A stretch of DNA of 64,000 nucleotides from DATKHR01 sp035510155 (GTDB taxonomy: Bacteria; Acidobacteriota; Vicinamibacteria; Vicinamibacterales; CAVVIG01): positions 1-64,000 of the forward strand of contig DATKHR010000111.1 in assembly GCA_035510155.1 (NCBI GenBank), written 5' to 3'. A program made the translations under genes and the position numbers. Positions 34,958 to 43,258 of the stretch are shown in pieces (within the stretch, counting starts at the first letter, position 1; each line of letters starts with the position of its first letter). The notes beneath the pieces are model-generated. The model did not search any database and had not been told where the DNA came from. It was given only the letters and a program-made list of their open reading frames with translations.

Positions 34958-35982
34958 GGCGCGCGCCTCCAGCTAGTTTTGAGCGAGCACACGCATCGCC
35001 GGCAGACGGGGTTGCTGGACATGTCGAGCGATTCGCGAAACGCCCGCAGGTTGCGGGTCACGATCGCCTCGAGCGGTGTTTCACGAATGCTGCCGATCGA
35101 ATCATGGAAAAAGCAGGGCCGAACGGCGCCGTTTGCCTCGATGACAACCGACACCCACGGAGCATTGCAGTGCACGAGCGGAAAAACCATCTCGCCACGA
35201 AGCGCGGCGTAGTAGCGAGGGAGGTTCCGCAGCTTGTCGGGGGCCTCGGCGATGAAGCCGGACTCGAAGTCGTCACCGTAGTCCGCGATCGTCTGTTCAA
35301 CGATCCGTGCAAACTCAGCCGTCTCGTCGGCGTTCAGCGTCAACCCGCGGGCGTCCGGAGCGTGATCCCGGCCGAACGCGCGCGACGTGACATCGGCCGG
35401 CAGGAACGAGATGCCGTCGAGGCCCAGGGTCCTGGCGCAGTCGATGAGATTCGGCATCTCGCGGTAATTGGCCTTGTGGAGCGTCGCCCGCGCCGTCACC
35501 GGAAGCGACGGCGCCAGCGCCCGAAGACGCGCCACACCGCGCGCGACCGTGCCGAACGCCGCCACGCCGCGAATCTGCTCGTACAGGTCCTCCGCGGGTG
35601 CATCGAGCGACACGCACACGCGCGCGAAGTGGTGCGCGACACGATTGGCGAATCGCTCGAGCAGAATGCCGCTCGTGAGCAGGTGGAGCGTCAGCCCGCG
35701 CGCCCGGAACATCGACGCCGCATCGAAGACCTCGGGACGCAGGAGCGGCTCGCCGCCGGAGAACACAACCACTTTCGTTCCCAACGCCGGCAGCGTCCCG
35801 GCAAGATCGTCGATCTCGGCGAGACTGAGATCCCCCTCGCCGGACTGCTTCCACCAGTCGCAGGAGATGCAGCGGCTGTTACACCGGCTCGTGGGATAGA
35901 AGATGACGAGCGGGAGCACGAACGTCCGGTTGGCCGCCTCTCCCAGCCTGACGAGCACCGCCGTCGGTAATGTGGCCAGCAT
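34945..35982 (-). CDS. Radical SAM/SPASM-domain enzyme
   Basis: 345 residues. The cluster motif is C34-N-S-R-C38-I-S-C41, followed by GGEPLLRPEV. A C-terminal SPASM-like cysteine set (HCNAPWVSVVIEANGAVRPC and NPVCRRCVC) would bind one or two auxiliary Fe-S clusters. Related enzymes modify peptides or sugars or make dehydrogenation products. There is no Shine-Dalgarno before ATG 35982. The gap to the fusion gene upstream is filled by a word-like repeat. Confidence 0.87.
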   Translation of the reverse strand: MLATLPTAVLVRLGEAANRTFVLPLVIFYPTSRCNSRCISCDWWKQSGEGDLSLAEIDDLAGTLPALGTKVVVFSGGEPLLRPEVFDAASMFRARGLTLHLLTSGILLERFANRVAHHFARVCVSLDAPAEDLYEQIRGVAAFGTVARGVARLRALAPSLPVTARATLHKANYREMPNLIDCARTLGLDGISFLPADVTSRAFGRDHAPDARGLTLNADETAEFARIVEQTIADYGDDFESGFIAEAPDKLRNLPRYYAALRGEMVFPLVHCNAPWVSVVIEANGAVRPCFFHDSIGSIRETPLEAIVTRNLRAFRESLDMSSNPVCRRCVCSLKTSWRRAPWIS

Positions 35983-35986
35983 GCGA

Positions 35987-36020
35987 GGTTCTTGGTCTTT
36001 GGGCCTTGGTGCTTGGTCCT
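35987..36020. repeat. Word-like low-complexity spacer (CTTGGT repeats)
   Basis: Imperfect repeats of CTTGGT/CTTTGG/CCTTGG fill the gap between the fusion gene stop and the SPASM radical SAM start. Similar words recur at 48720-48742 and in reverse sense at 17281-17312. Confidence 0.6.
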
Positions 36021-38830
36021 CAGCGAGGCTGCTCGCTCGGCACGGCCGCCTCCTGCGGCGACAGGACGGCGCTCGGCACGACGGCCGGATACGGCGCGGG
36101 CACTTTCGCCAACCGGTCGACGGTCCGCCGCAGTGACGGCAACGTCACCGCTCGACTGACCAGTTGCATCGCCGCCCGCGCGTGACGCGGCCTCGCCCTC
36201 AAGGGCTGCGCGAGCGCCCGCTTCACCTCCTCGGCCGACCGGCGCGCGCGGAACTCCGCGTGCACGAGCGCGTGCAGGGCGCGGTAGAAGTCGGGCACAT
36301 AGGTCGCGTGGTACATCATGGCCAGGTCGTTTGAATCGACCCAGTTCTGTTTCTGCCCGAGCTGCGACTGCACGCGCTGGTAGAAGGGCGTGCCGGGAAG
36401 CGGGTAAGACACCGACACGCCGATGTCATCCGGGCGGCAGACGCGAACCATCTCGAGCGTCTTGTCGATGTCTTCGCGCGTTTCGCCCGGGTAGCCGAAC
36501 TGGAGGAAGAAGCCCACGTGGATCCCGGCCTCGTGGAGCAGCCGGGTTGCGCGCTCGATTTGTTCGACACGCGTCCCCTTTTCCATCGCGTCGAGCACCC
36601 GCTGCGACCCGGACTCTGCCCCAATCCAGGCCGTCTGGCACGCCGCGTGTCCGAGCGCGGCCGCGAAGTCCGCCGTCACCTGATCGGCGCGCAGCAGGCA
36701 CTTGAAAGGAATGGCGGCGTCGCGATGGTCGACGAACTCCGCAAAGCGCTCGATCCATCCGGGCTTCAACCCAAAGATGTCGTCGGCGATCCAGAGATGG
36801 TCCGGCGCATAAAGCTGCTTCAGCCAGACCATCTCCTCGACGACGTGCTCCGGGGTCCGTGCGGTGTAGCGCTGGCCGTAAATCGGTTTTGCGCACCAGT
36901 TGCAGTGGTACGGACACCCTCGGGTCGTCGCGATGTTCATCGAGAAGTAGCCGTGATGCGAGCGCCAGATGGCTCGATAGCGCGCAACTTCGACGAGGTC
37001 CCAGGCCGGGAGCGGCAAGGAGCCCAGGTCGCGAATGATGTCCCTGGCCCTGGTGCGCACGACGCCCGCCCGGCCCTCGAGATAGGACAGCCCGTCGATC
37101 GTCTCGAGCCCGCCGGATCTGCGCCCGGTAAGCACATCGAGCAGCTCGACCAGCGTGGTTTCCCCCTCGCCCGTTACGACCACGTCGGCTCCGCCCTCGA
37201 GGTAGATCGCCGCGTGGTCGGTCGCATCCGACCCCGACACGATGGTCGGGATGCGGCGCGCTTTCGCGCTGGCAATCATCGCAAGCGCCGCCTGCCGCAT
37301 GCGCAGCAGGCACATCTTAGTGAGGTAGTTAAAGTTGTCCTCGTAGATCACCGCGAAGCGTGGCTGGTGGCGATCAAGAGCGGCAGTCCACTCCTGCTCT
37401 GATTCGGCGAGCATTGCGTCGAACAACGCGACCCCGTAGCCGCGCTCACGAGCACAGGCCGCCGCGTAGAGCGCGCCGAGCGGCGCGTAAGGCTGCTGCG
37501 CTTCCCAAAGCTTCGGATCGAAGCGCAGATAGTAGGCTTGGCCGAACAGGACGTCGACTCCGGCCGTCGCCGGAATCGGCCGTGAGGGTGCGTTGGCCGC
37601 GCGGCCGGCGCCCGGGCTCGCGACTCTCGCCGACCTGACTTCTTTCCGAGGATCGACCTGCGCAGCCGCGGGCACGAGCGCTGGCTTCACTCTCCCAGTC
37701 ACGACGCGCTGGTAGACGTCCAGGCTCTGTCGGGCCGCACGCGCCCACGAAAACTCGTCGGAGCGCGCGCGACCCGCCACCGCGAGCGCGTGGCGGCGAC
37801 CAGGATCGCGCGCGAGCCGAACAAGCGCGGCGCCCAGAGCGTCGGTATCGATCCGATCGACCTGCTCGACCGCGAGGCCGCCGACTTCCGCGACTGCCGC
37901 GGCGCGGCCAGTCACCACCGGCGTGCCGCACGCCATGGCTTCGATGACCGGCAGGCCGAAGCCCTCGTACATCGAGGGATAGACGAACATCTCCGCGGCG
38001 CTGTAGAGTGCCGGCAGGTCCTCGAACGGCACATACCCCGTGAACGTGATCGCGTCGCCGACTCGTGATCGGGCGATCACATCTTCAACGCCCCGCGACA
38101 GCCACCCGTACGGACCCACACAGACCAGTCGGTGATTCAGTTCGCCGCGGCGGTGGCGCTCCGCGAACGCTTCGATCAGGACGGGAAGGTTCTTCCGCGG
38201 CTCAATGGTGCCGACGTACAGAATGATCCGGCGATCTCCAGGCCCGTTGCCGTCTACCAAGCCGTACTTGCGCTTCACACGATCGATCGCCGCCTCGTCG
38301 GTGACCCGGCGGAATTGGGACGCCGCGGCTTCATAGACGACGTGCACACGCCGATCGTCCAGCCGATAGTGGCGGACGATGTCGCGTTTCGCGCTTTCCG
38401 AGACCGTGATTAACGCATCTGCTTTGCGGGCGGCGAGATCCATGAGCGGCCGGTTCAAGAGCACGCGGCGTACAGGGTGATAGCTGGGGAGGAGCCGCAA
38501 GCTCATGTCGTGAATCGTCACGACGGTCGGCGCGCTGGTGACGATTGGCATCATGCCGTTCGTGAAATGGGCGACGTCGGCGCGCATCTCTCTGAGCATC
38601 GCGGGCACGCGCGTCTGCATCCACACGAAGCGCGGAAGGCGGCGCGTGTCCTGGAACACCTGCACGTGCCGGGAAAGCGGTGTCGCGGTCTCTACCGCGC
38701 AGTTCGAGATGACGACGATCTCGTCGTCCGGCGCCGCGGCGTCAGCGAGATGATGGAGCAAATGTTCGGCGTAGTAGCCGACACCCGTCCGATTCGGCCG
38801 AAGCGCCGAGCCATCAAAGGCGATGCGCAT
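36020..38830 (-). CDS. GT4 glycosyltransferase fused to a B12-binding radical SAM enzyme
   Basis: 936 residues in one uninterrupted frame. Residues 1-380 are a GT-B fold glycosyltransferase of family 4: TGVGYYAEHLLHHL, YVGTIEPRKNLPVLIEAF, and E289GFGLPVIE297 (EX7E). A Pro/Ala-rich linker (381-424) leads to a B12-binding domain (425-570, GGADVVVTGEGE) and a radical SAM barrel (625-850) with C639-P-Y-H-C643-N-W-C646, WIGAESGSQRVLDAM and FLQFGYPGETREDIDKTL. The fusion implies glycosyl transfer and radical modification act on the same or linked substrate. The ATG at 38830 overlaps the Wzy-like gene. A 38-bp gap to the next gene is filled by a word-like repeat. Confidence 0.88.
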   Translation of the reverse strand: MRIAFDGSALRPNRTGVGYYAEHLLHHLADAAAPDDEIVVISNCAVETATPLSRHVQVFQDTRRLPRFVWMQTRVPAMLREMRADVAHFTNGMMPIVTSAPTVVTIHDMSLRLLPSYHPVRRVLLNRPLMDLAARKADALITVSESAKRDIVRHYRLDDRRVHVVYEAAASQFRRVTDEAAIDRVKRKYGLVDGNGPGDRRIILYVGTIEPRKNLPVLIEAFAERHRRGELNHRLVCVGPYGWLSRGVEDVIARSRVGDAITFTGYVPFEDLPALYSAAEMFVYPSMYEGFGLPVIEAMACGTPVVTGRAAAVAEVGGLAVEQVDRIDTDALGAALVRLARDPGRRHALAVAGRARSDEFSWARAARQSLDVYQRVVTGRVKPALVPAAAQVDPRKEVRSARVASPGAGRAANAPSRPIPATAGVDVLFGQAYYLRFDPKLWEAQQPYAPLGALYAAACARERGYGVALFDAMLAESEQEWTAALDRHQPRFAVIYEDNFNYLTKMCLLRMRQAALAMIASAKARRIPTIVSGSDATDHAAIYLEGGADVVVTGEGETTLVELLDVLTGRRSGGLETIDGLSYLEGRAGVVRTRARDIIRDLGSLPLPAWDLVEVARYRAIWRSHHGYFSMNIATTRGCPYHCNWCAKPIYGQRYTARTPEHVVEEMVWLKQLYAPDHLWIADDIFGLKPGWIERFAEFVDHRDAAIPFKCLLRADQVTADFAAALGHAACQTAWIGAESGSQRVLDAMEKGTRVEQIERATRLLHEAGIHVGFFLQFGYPGETREDIDKTLEMVRVCRPDDIGVSVSYPLPGTPFYQRVQSQLGQKQNWVDSNDLAMMYHATYVPDFYRALHALVHAEFRARRSAEEVKRALAQPLRARPRHARAAMQLVSRAVTLPSLRRTVDRLAKVPAPYPAVVPSAVLSPQEAAVPSEQPR

Positions 38831-40511
38831 CGGCAGCAGGCTCCACAGCTCCCCGCGGCACGGCCGCGGCAAATCCAAGGGTCAACGAAAAGAGGATGTA
38901 GGTGGGGGCGAAGCTGATGAAAGAATCGAACAGGGCGTGCAGAACGATGGCCACGCCCGCGGCTGCCACGGCCACTCGCCTCGGGTCGATGCTCTTGCAA
39001 CACGAGACAAACACCGTGACCGCTTCACGCAGAAACCATACAAATGCGATGGCGGCGACCAGACCACCACTCACGAGCACTTCGAGATACATATTGTTGC
39101 TGTGGGTCCGAGCGTCGGCGTTCTGCAGGCCGGCGTAGGGCCCGTAAAGCAATCGAAAGTTGTCCGGGCCAACGCCCAGAAACGGATGAGCTGCAATCAT
39201 CCGCGCTGCGGCGCGCCACAGAACGAGCCGGCCCGGGCGGACCGCGGGTCGAGGTCGATCCGTCGTGATGAACGATTCCCCCGTCGATTCGCCGGTCACC
39301 GTGGCCAGCGAAACAGTTGATGGCAGCGCCCCTTGCTCGGTGCTGAACCAGAGCAACCCCTCTTGCAGCACATCCCATTCGAGCTGGTAGGCGCCCGGGC
39401 GATGCGGCGCGCGGACGAGCGCATGCACCGTCGCGGTCTCGCCCGGCTCGACAGGACGATCGAAGGCGGTTCGCGCGCCGTTGAAGGCCACGACGCGATC
39501 GCCGTTCTCCGCGAGCCAGTGATACGACACGAGAATCGGCGGATCTTCGGCTGAATCCCACACCAGGCGGCCGGTGTTGCTGACCGCGATGGGAATGCGC
39601 CGCTCGTCGCCTGTCGCCATCGAGAGACTCTTGGGGGCGTCGATACGCGCGCGATACCAAGTGTCTTGACCCTCTGTCGTGAATCGGAGCCACAAGGACT
39701 GCGCGGATCGCGACGAGACGAAGAACCCGACCACGACGACCGACAGCGCGGCCAGCAGCACGGTGCCCGTGTCCAGCCCGCGCCGAGTGGCCCGCGCCGC
39801 ACCCACGAGCAGCACGCTGGCGGCCATCGTGATCAACCCCGCGCGAGTAAACGTCAAAGTGATTGCACCGCCAATTGCGGCAAGCGCGAGAAACCACAAA
39901 GCGGTCCGGAGACGGGACGAAGCGTCGACTGCCGCAAGGAGGAGCCCGAGACCGAAGGCAAAGACGACTTCCAGATACATCGAGGCAATCGTCGGATATT
40001 GAAGGGGCCCGCCCGCACGGACCTGGGCGCCGACGACGCTGACCGACGGCCGAAACGCTTGCAGCCACCTCAGCACGACATCAACCTGAGCCGATTCCAA
40101 CATCGCGAGGGCGGCGACCAGCACGCCTGAAGCGACTGAAAGCGACAGTGCCGTCCGCAGACGCCGCTCGGTCGTCAGACCGTCAACCGTCAGCCGATAC
40201 ACGGCTGCGGCCGCCAACAGCCGGCCCGTCATGTGCCACGCGTTCAAATGAGCGGCCGGCGCGACCGCAGCGGCGATGGCCATTGCCGCGAGGAACACCG
40301 CTCCGGCTCTTCCAAGGTGGGCGTGCGGACCCCAACCGACCCCTCGCCTCACCCACGCCAGCGCGGCCGCCCAGGTGGCCAGCGTCAGGAGCAGCACAGC
40401 TTCCAGGTTGCTGATCGCCTGCCACGGCAGTCGAACGAGCGGCTTTGTCATCTCGAACGGAGCAAGCGTCGCCAACAGAAACACCCCGGCTGCGGCAATG
40501 ACGCTTGTCAT
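38814..40511 (-). CDS. O-antigen ligase/polymerase (WaaL/Wzy) with inserted beta-sandwich domain
   Basis: 565 residues. About 10-12 helices. Wzy_C-like features are HPFLGVGPDNFRLLYGPYAGLQNADARTHSNNMYLEVLVSGG, where HSNN near residue 485 is the family's ligase/polymerase motif. Unusually, the periplasmic loop before it (about residues 270-425) contains an Ig-like beta-sandwich (ITVSNTGRLVWDS-like IAVSNTGRLVWDS, EPGETATVHALVRAPHRPGAYQLEWDVLQEG). The start at 40511 is the first Met of the hydrophobic region. It overlaps the fusion gene by 17 bp. It likely polymerises or ligates glycans on the outer face. Confidence 0.85.
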   Translation of the reverse strand: MTSVIAAAGVFLLATLAPFEMTKPLVRLPWQAISNLEAVLLLTLATWAAALAWVRRGVGWGPHAHLGRAGAVFLAAMAIAAAVAPAAHLNAWHMTGRLLAAAAVYRLTVDGLTTERRLRTALSLSVASGVLVAALAMLESAQVDVVLRWLQAFRPSVSVVGAQVRAGGPLQYPTIASMYLEVVFAFGLGLLLAAVDASSRLRTALWFLALAAIGGAITLTFTRAGLITMAASVLLVGAARATRRGLDTGTVLLAALSVVVVGFFVSSRSAQSLWLRFTTEGQDTWYRARIDAPKSLSMATGDERRIPIAVSNTGRLVWDSAEDPPILVSYHWLAENGDRVVAFNGARTAFDRPVEPGETATVHALVRAPHRPGAYQLEWDVLQEGLLWFSTEQGALPSTVSLATVTGESTGESFITTDRPRPAVRPGRLVLWRAAARMIAAHPFLGVGPDNFRLLYGPYAGLQNADARTHSNNMYLEVLVSGGLVAAIAFVWFLREAVTVFVSCCKSIDPRRVAVAAAGVAIVLHALFDSFISFAPTYILFSLTLGFAAAVPRGAVEPAADAHRL

Positions 40512-40610
40512 GCAGGCCCCCGAAGCCAGTTCCAAGAACCTTGCCACTCCCCACGGGATGGCTGCTGAGGGGTGGGGCCAAGGCACGCTCGCTGCATACG
40601 AGCGGGGCGG

Positions 40611-41885
40611 ATGCGGTTTGCTTCCCTTTCGAGCCGTGCGCTCCAGACCAGCCGGGGAGTGACGCTTACGGGGGGCGAAAGCCCGTTTCAAAGCGCGAAA
40701 TTGCGGCGCTTTTACCTGTTCGCCTACAAAGCGTTCGCCGACGTCACCGCCAGGGGATCGCTGTTCATCGTCACGCTTCTCGCCGCGCGCCGTCTGTCGC
40801 CCTGGGAGTTCGGGGTGTTCGGGCTGGGCACCACGCTCGGCTGGATGCTGGCGGTTGCGACCGATTTCGGCGTGCAGATGCACCTGGCGCGTGCGGTGGC
40901 ACAAGCGCCGGGTGATGCCCGCGCGATGCTCGCCCGATGGTGGCGCGTGAGGTTGATCACCTCAGCGTTGGGGCTGGGCCTCCTCGTAGTGGCGCTGACG
41001 GCGTTTGGCGCACGCCGCACCCTGGCGGTGCCGGTCGTGCTGCTTGCGCTCGTGTATGCGGTGACGAGTCTCGTCGAGCTGATCAATTACTTCTACAGAG
41101 GCCTGTCTCGCAGCGATATCGAGTCGACCCTGACCCTGTGGCAACGCGTCGCAACGCTGGCGCTCGGCATTGGCGCGCTCCTCTGGCGGCCGAGCGTGGC
41201 GGTTCTGGCGGCTGCGCTCCTCGTGCCTCCGCTTGCCGCGCTCACGTGGAGCGCGCGGTTCGCCATGCGCGACGGCCCGGCGAACGCGCCACCGCCAGAG
41301 GACAGCTTCATTCACGACGTCTTTCCGATCGGGTTGGGCATTGTCCTTTCCGCGTTGTACTTCCGGGTCGACGTGCTGCTCGTCCAGCTCTGGCTCGGGA
41401 CCGAGGCCGTGGCTGGCTACAACGCCGTCTTTCGATTGATCGACGCGCTGCGGCTCTTTCCGGCGGCCGCGCTCGCCGTCGTGCTGCCCACCCTGTGTCG
41501 CGCCGATGACCTCCGGCCGCTCGTGCAGGTTTCGGTCGCTGTGACCGCATTCGCGATCATCGCGGCCGCGCTCTTGTGGGCCCTGTCGGACCGTGTGGTG
41601 ACGCTTGCGTTCGGCGAGCACTACCGGACGGCTGTGCCGGCCTTCCGGATCCTCGCGCTGGCATTTCCGCTGCTCTCGCTCAATTTCGCGCTGACGCACC
41701 AGCTCATCGGCTGGAACCGTCAACACTCCTACGCGGTGATCGCAGGAGCGGCGCTCTTCGCGAACCTTGCGCTGAACGCCTGGCTCATTCCGGCGCTGTC
41801 GATCGAAGGGGCCGCGTGGGCGACGCTAGGGACCGAATTGTGCGTCACGTCCGGCTGTCTCGTGGCGCTGAGGGCGAGGGGATGA
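40611..41885 (+). CDS. Wzx-like polysaccharide flippase
   Basis: 424 residues, about 12-14 helices (MATE/MVF superfamily). Helix-loop patterns such as LAARRLSPWEFGVFGLGTTLGWML, YFRVDVLLVQLWLGTEAVAGYNAVFRLIDALRL and RILALAFPLLSLNFALTHQLIGWN are typical of oligosaccharide flippases. It moves lipid-linked oligosaccharide across the inner membrane. It is divergent to the ligase/polymerase gene over 99 bp. The nucleotidyltransferase ATG overlaps its stop (ATGA). Confidence 0.87.
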   Translation: MRFASLSSRALQTSRGVTLTGGESPFQSAKLRRFYLFAYKAFADVTARGSLFIVTLLAARRLSPWEFGVFGLGTTLGWMLAVATDFGVQMHLARAVAQAPGDARAMLARWWRVRLITSALGLGLLVVALTAFGARRTLAVPVVLLALVYAVTSLVELINYFYRGLSRSDIESTLTLWQRVATLALGIGALLWRPSVAVLAAALLVPPLAALTWSARFAMRDGPANAPPPEDSFIHDVFPIGLGIVLSALYFRVDVLLVQLWLGTEAVAGYNAVFRLIDALRLFPAAALAVVLPTLCRADDLRPLVQVSVAVTAFAIIAAALLWALSDRVVTLAFGEHYRTAVPAFRILALAFPLLSLNFALTHQLIGWNRQHSYAVIAGAALFANLALNAWLIPALSIEGAAWATLGTELCVTSGCLVALRARG

Positions 41886-42796
41886 TGAGCCGGCAAGAGC
41901 TCGCCATCGTGCGCACAGTCACCTACGCGTCGCTCTTCGACTACCCGCTCACGCTCGAACAGCTGCGGCTCACGTTGATCTCGCTCGAGATGTCCCGCGA
42001 CGAGATCCTCGCGACCTACGATGCCAGCGCACGTCTGCGATCGATGATCGACTACCGGGACGGCTTCTTCTTCCCGGCGGGACGCGGCGACCTCGTCGGC
42101 GAGCGCCGCCGGCGCGAAGCCCGCAGCCGCGAGTTCCTCGCGCGTCACGCCCGACTCCTCCAGTGGGTGTGCGCGCTGCCCTTCACGCGAACGGTCGCCC
42201 TCTCGGGCAGCATCGCGCATCTCAACCTCGAGGACGGCGGCGATCTCGACCTCTTCATCGTCACACGCGGTCGGCGAGTCTGGATGGTCACCGTCGCGAT
42301 GATTCTGATGACCCGGCTCCTCGGCGCGCGACGGATCGTCTGCGCGAATCTCGTCATGTCTGATACCCATCTGGCGATCGAGGAGCAGGATCTGTTCACG
42401 GCAAACCAGGTGCTCCACCTCAAGCCTCTCATCGGGCCGGAGGTCCTCGAAGGCTTCGTTGCCGCCAATCCGTTCGTCGCGAGGTTCTATCCCAACCGGG
42501 CGCGTCGAGCTGAGACCGCTTTCGCAATTCACCGGGGGCGAGCGCTCAGATGGCTGAAGGCTGCGGCTGAGTGGCTGCTGATCGTCCCATCGCCGGCGCT
42601 CGAGGCGCTCTGCCGCCATGCCTATGCGTGGCATCTGAAGCGGCGTTCCGTGTCCTGGCGATCGCCCGAGCAAGTGCGCCTGCAGCCTGACTACCTCAAG
42701 CTTCACACTCACAGCCACCGTCAATCGGTCCTCGAGCAGTTCGACCGGCGGGTCGACGAAGCGCTCGGACGAGGTGAGCGCGCGGCAATCGCGTAG
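41882..42796 (+). CDS. Nucleotidyltransferase-fold protein
   Basis: 304 residues. ALSGSIAHLNLEDGGDLDLFIVT is the nucleotidyltransferase GS...DxD motif (pol beta-like fold), with the two catalytic aspartates in DLDL. The C-terminal half is helical with a basic His-rich tail (LHTHSHRQSV). Translationally coupled to the flippase gene (ATGATGA). Such proteins often sit in glycan clusters; the nucleotidyl acceptor is unknown. Confidence 0.8.
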   Translation: MMSRQELAIVRTVTYASLFDYPLTLEQLRLTLISLEMSRDEILATYDASARLRSMIDYRDGFFFPAGRGDLVGERRRREARSREFLARHARLLQWVCALPFTRTVALSGSIAHLNLEDGGDLDLFIVTRGRRVWMVTVAMILMTRLLGARRIVCANLVMSDTHLAIEEQDLFTANQVLHLKPLIGPEVLEGFVAANPFVARFYPNRARRAETAFAIHRGRALRWLKAAAEWLLIVPSPALEALCRHAYAWHLKRRSVSWRSPEQVRLQPDYLKLHTHSHRQSVLEQFDRRVDEALGRGERAAIA

Positions 42797-42812
42797 ACCG
42801 TTCAGGCGCTAC

Positions 42813-42818
42813 TATAAA
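42813..42818 (+). promoter_or_regulatory. Candidate -10 box (TATAAA) for the exported redox operon
   Basis: TATAAA lies 11 nt before the ATG at 42830, leaving a very short 5' leader. No Shine-Dalgarno is apparent. Confidence 0.4.
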
Positions 42819-42829
42819 GAACGACGCTG

Positions 42830-43255
42830 ATGAAGCGCGTTCCCCTTCTCCCGACCGCTGGCGCGGTGCTCGCGGCGGCATGCGCGGTGATAGCCACCGC
42901 CTGTCGATCCTCTCCACGGCCCGCCGTCAAGGACGTCGTGGTCTGGAAGGAAGTCGGCTCGTGGTCTGGACGCGGCAACGCGCAAACCGAAACGTTCACG
43001 AGCGATACAGGCGGCTTTCGCGTTCGCTGGGAAACCAGAAATGAAACGCGGCCGGGCGCCGGCGCACTAAAAGTCATCTTCCGAAGCGGCGACAGCGGCC
43101 GACCCATCATGGAGGCGGTTGACGCGCGCGGCGTCGGCCGCGACGAGGAAGAGATCGCCGACCTCGTTCGCTGGTACTACCTGACGATCGAATCGGCGAA
43201 CGTCGACTGGACCGTGAGCGTCGACGAGCGCCTCCGCGGCCACGTCCCACGGTAG
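42830..43255 (+). CDS. Small lipoprotein, hypothetical
   Basis: 141 residues. A basic start and hydrophobic segment end in VIATAC (lipobox, Cys about residue 25). The mature domain is beta-rich (VVWKEVGSWSGRGNAQTETF, FRVRWETRNETRPG, VSVDERLRGHV) and resembles small lipoproteins that bind nothing I can name. First gene of an operon; the next gene starts 3 nt after its stop. Confidence 0.7.
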   Translation: MKRVPLLPTAGAVLAAACAVIATACRSSPRPAVKDVVVWKEVGSWSGRGNAQTETFTSDTGGFRVRWETRNETRPGAGALKVIFRSGDSGRPIMEAVDARGVGRDEEEIADLVRWYYLTIESANVDWTVSVDERLRGHVPR

Positions 43256-43258
43256 ACG

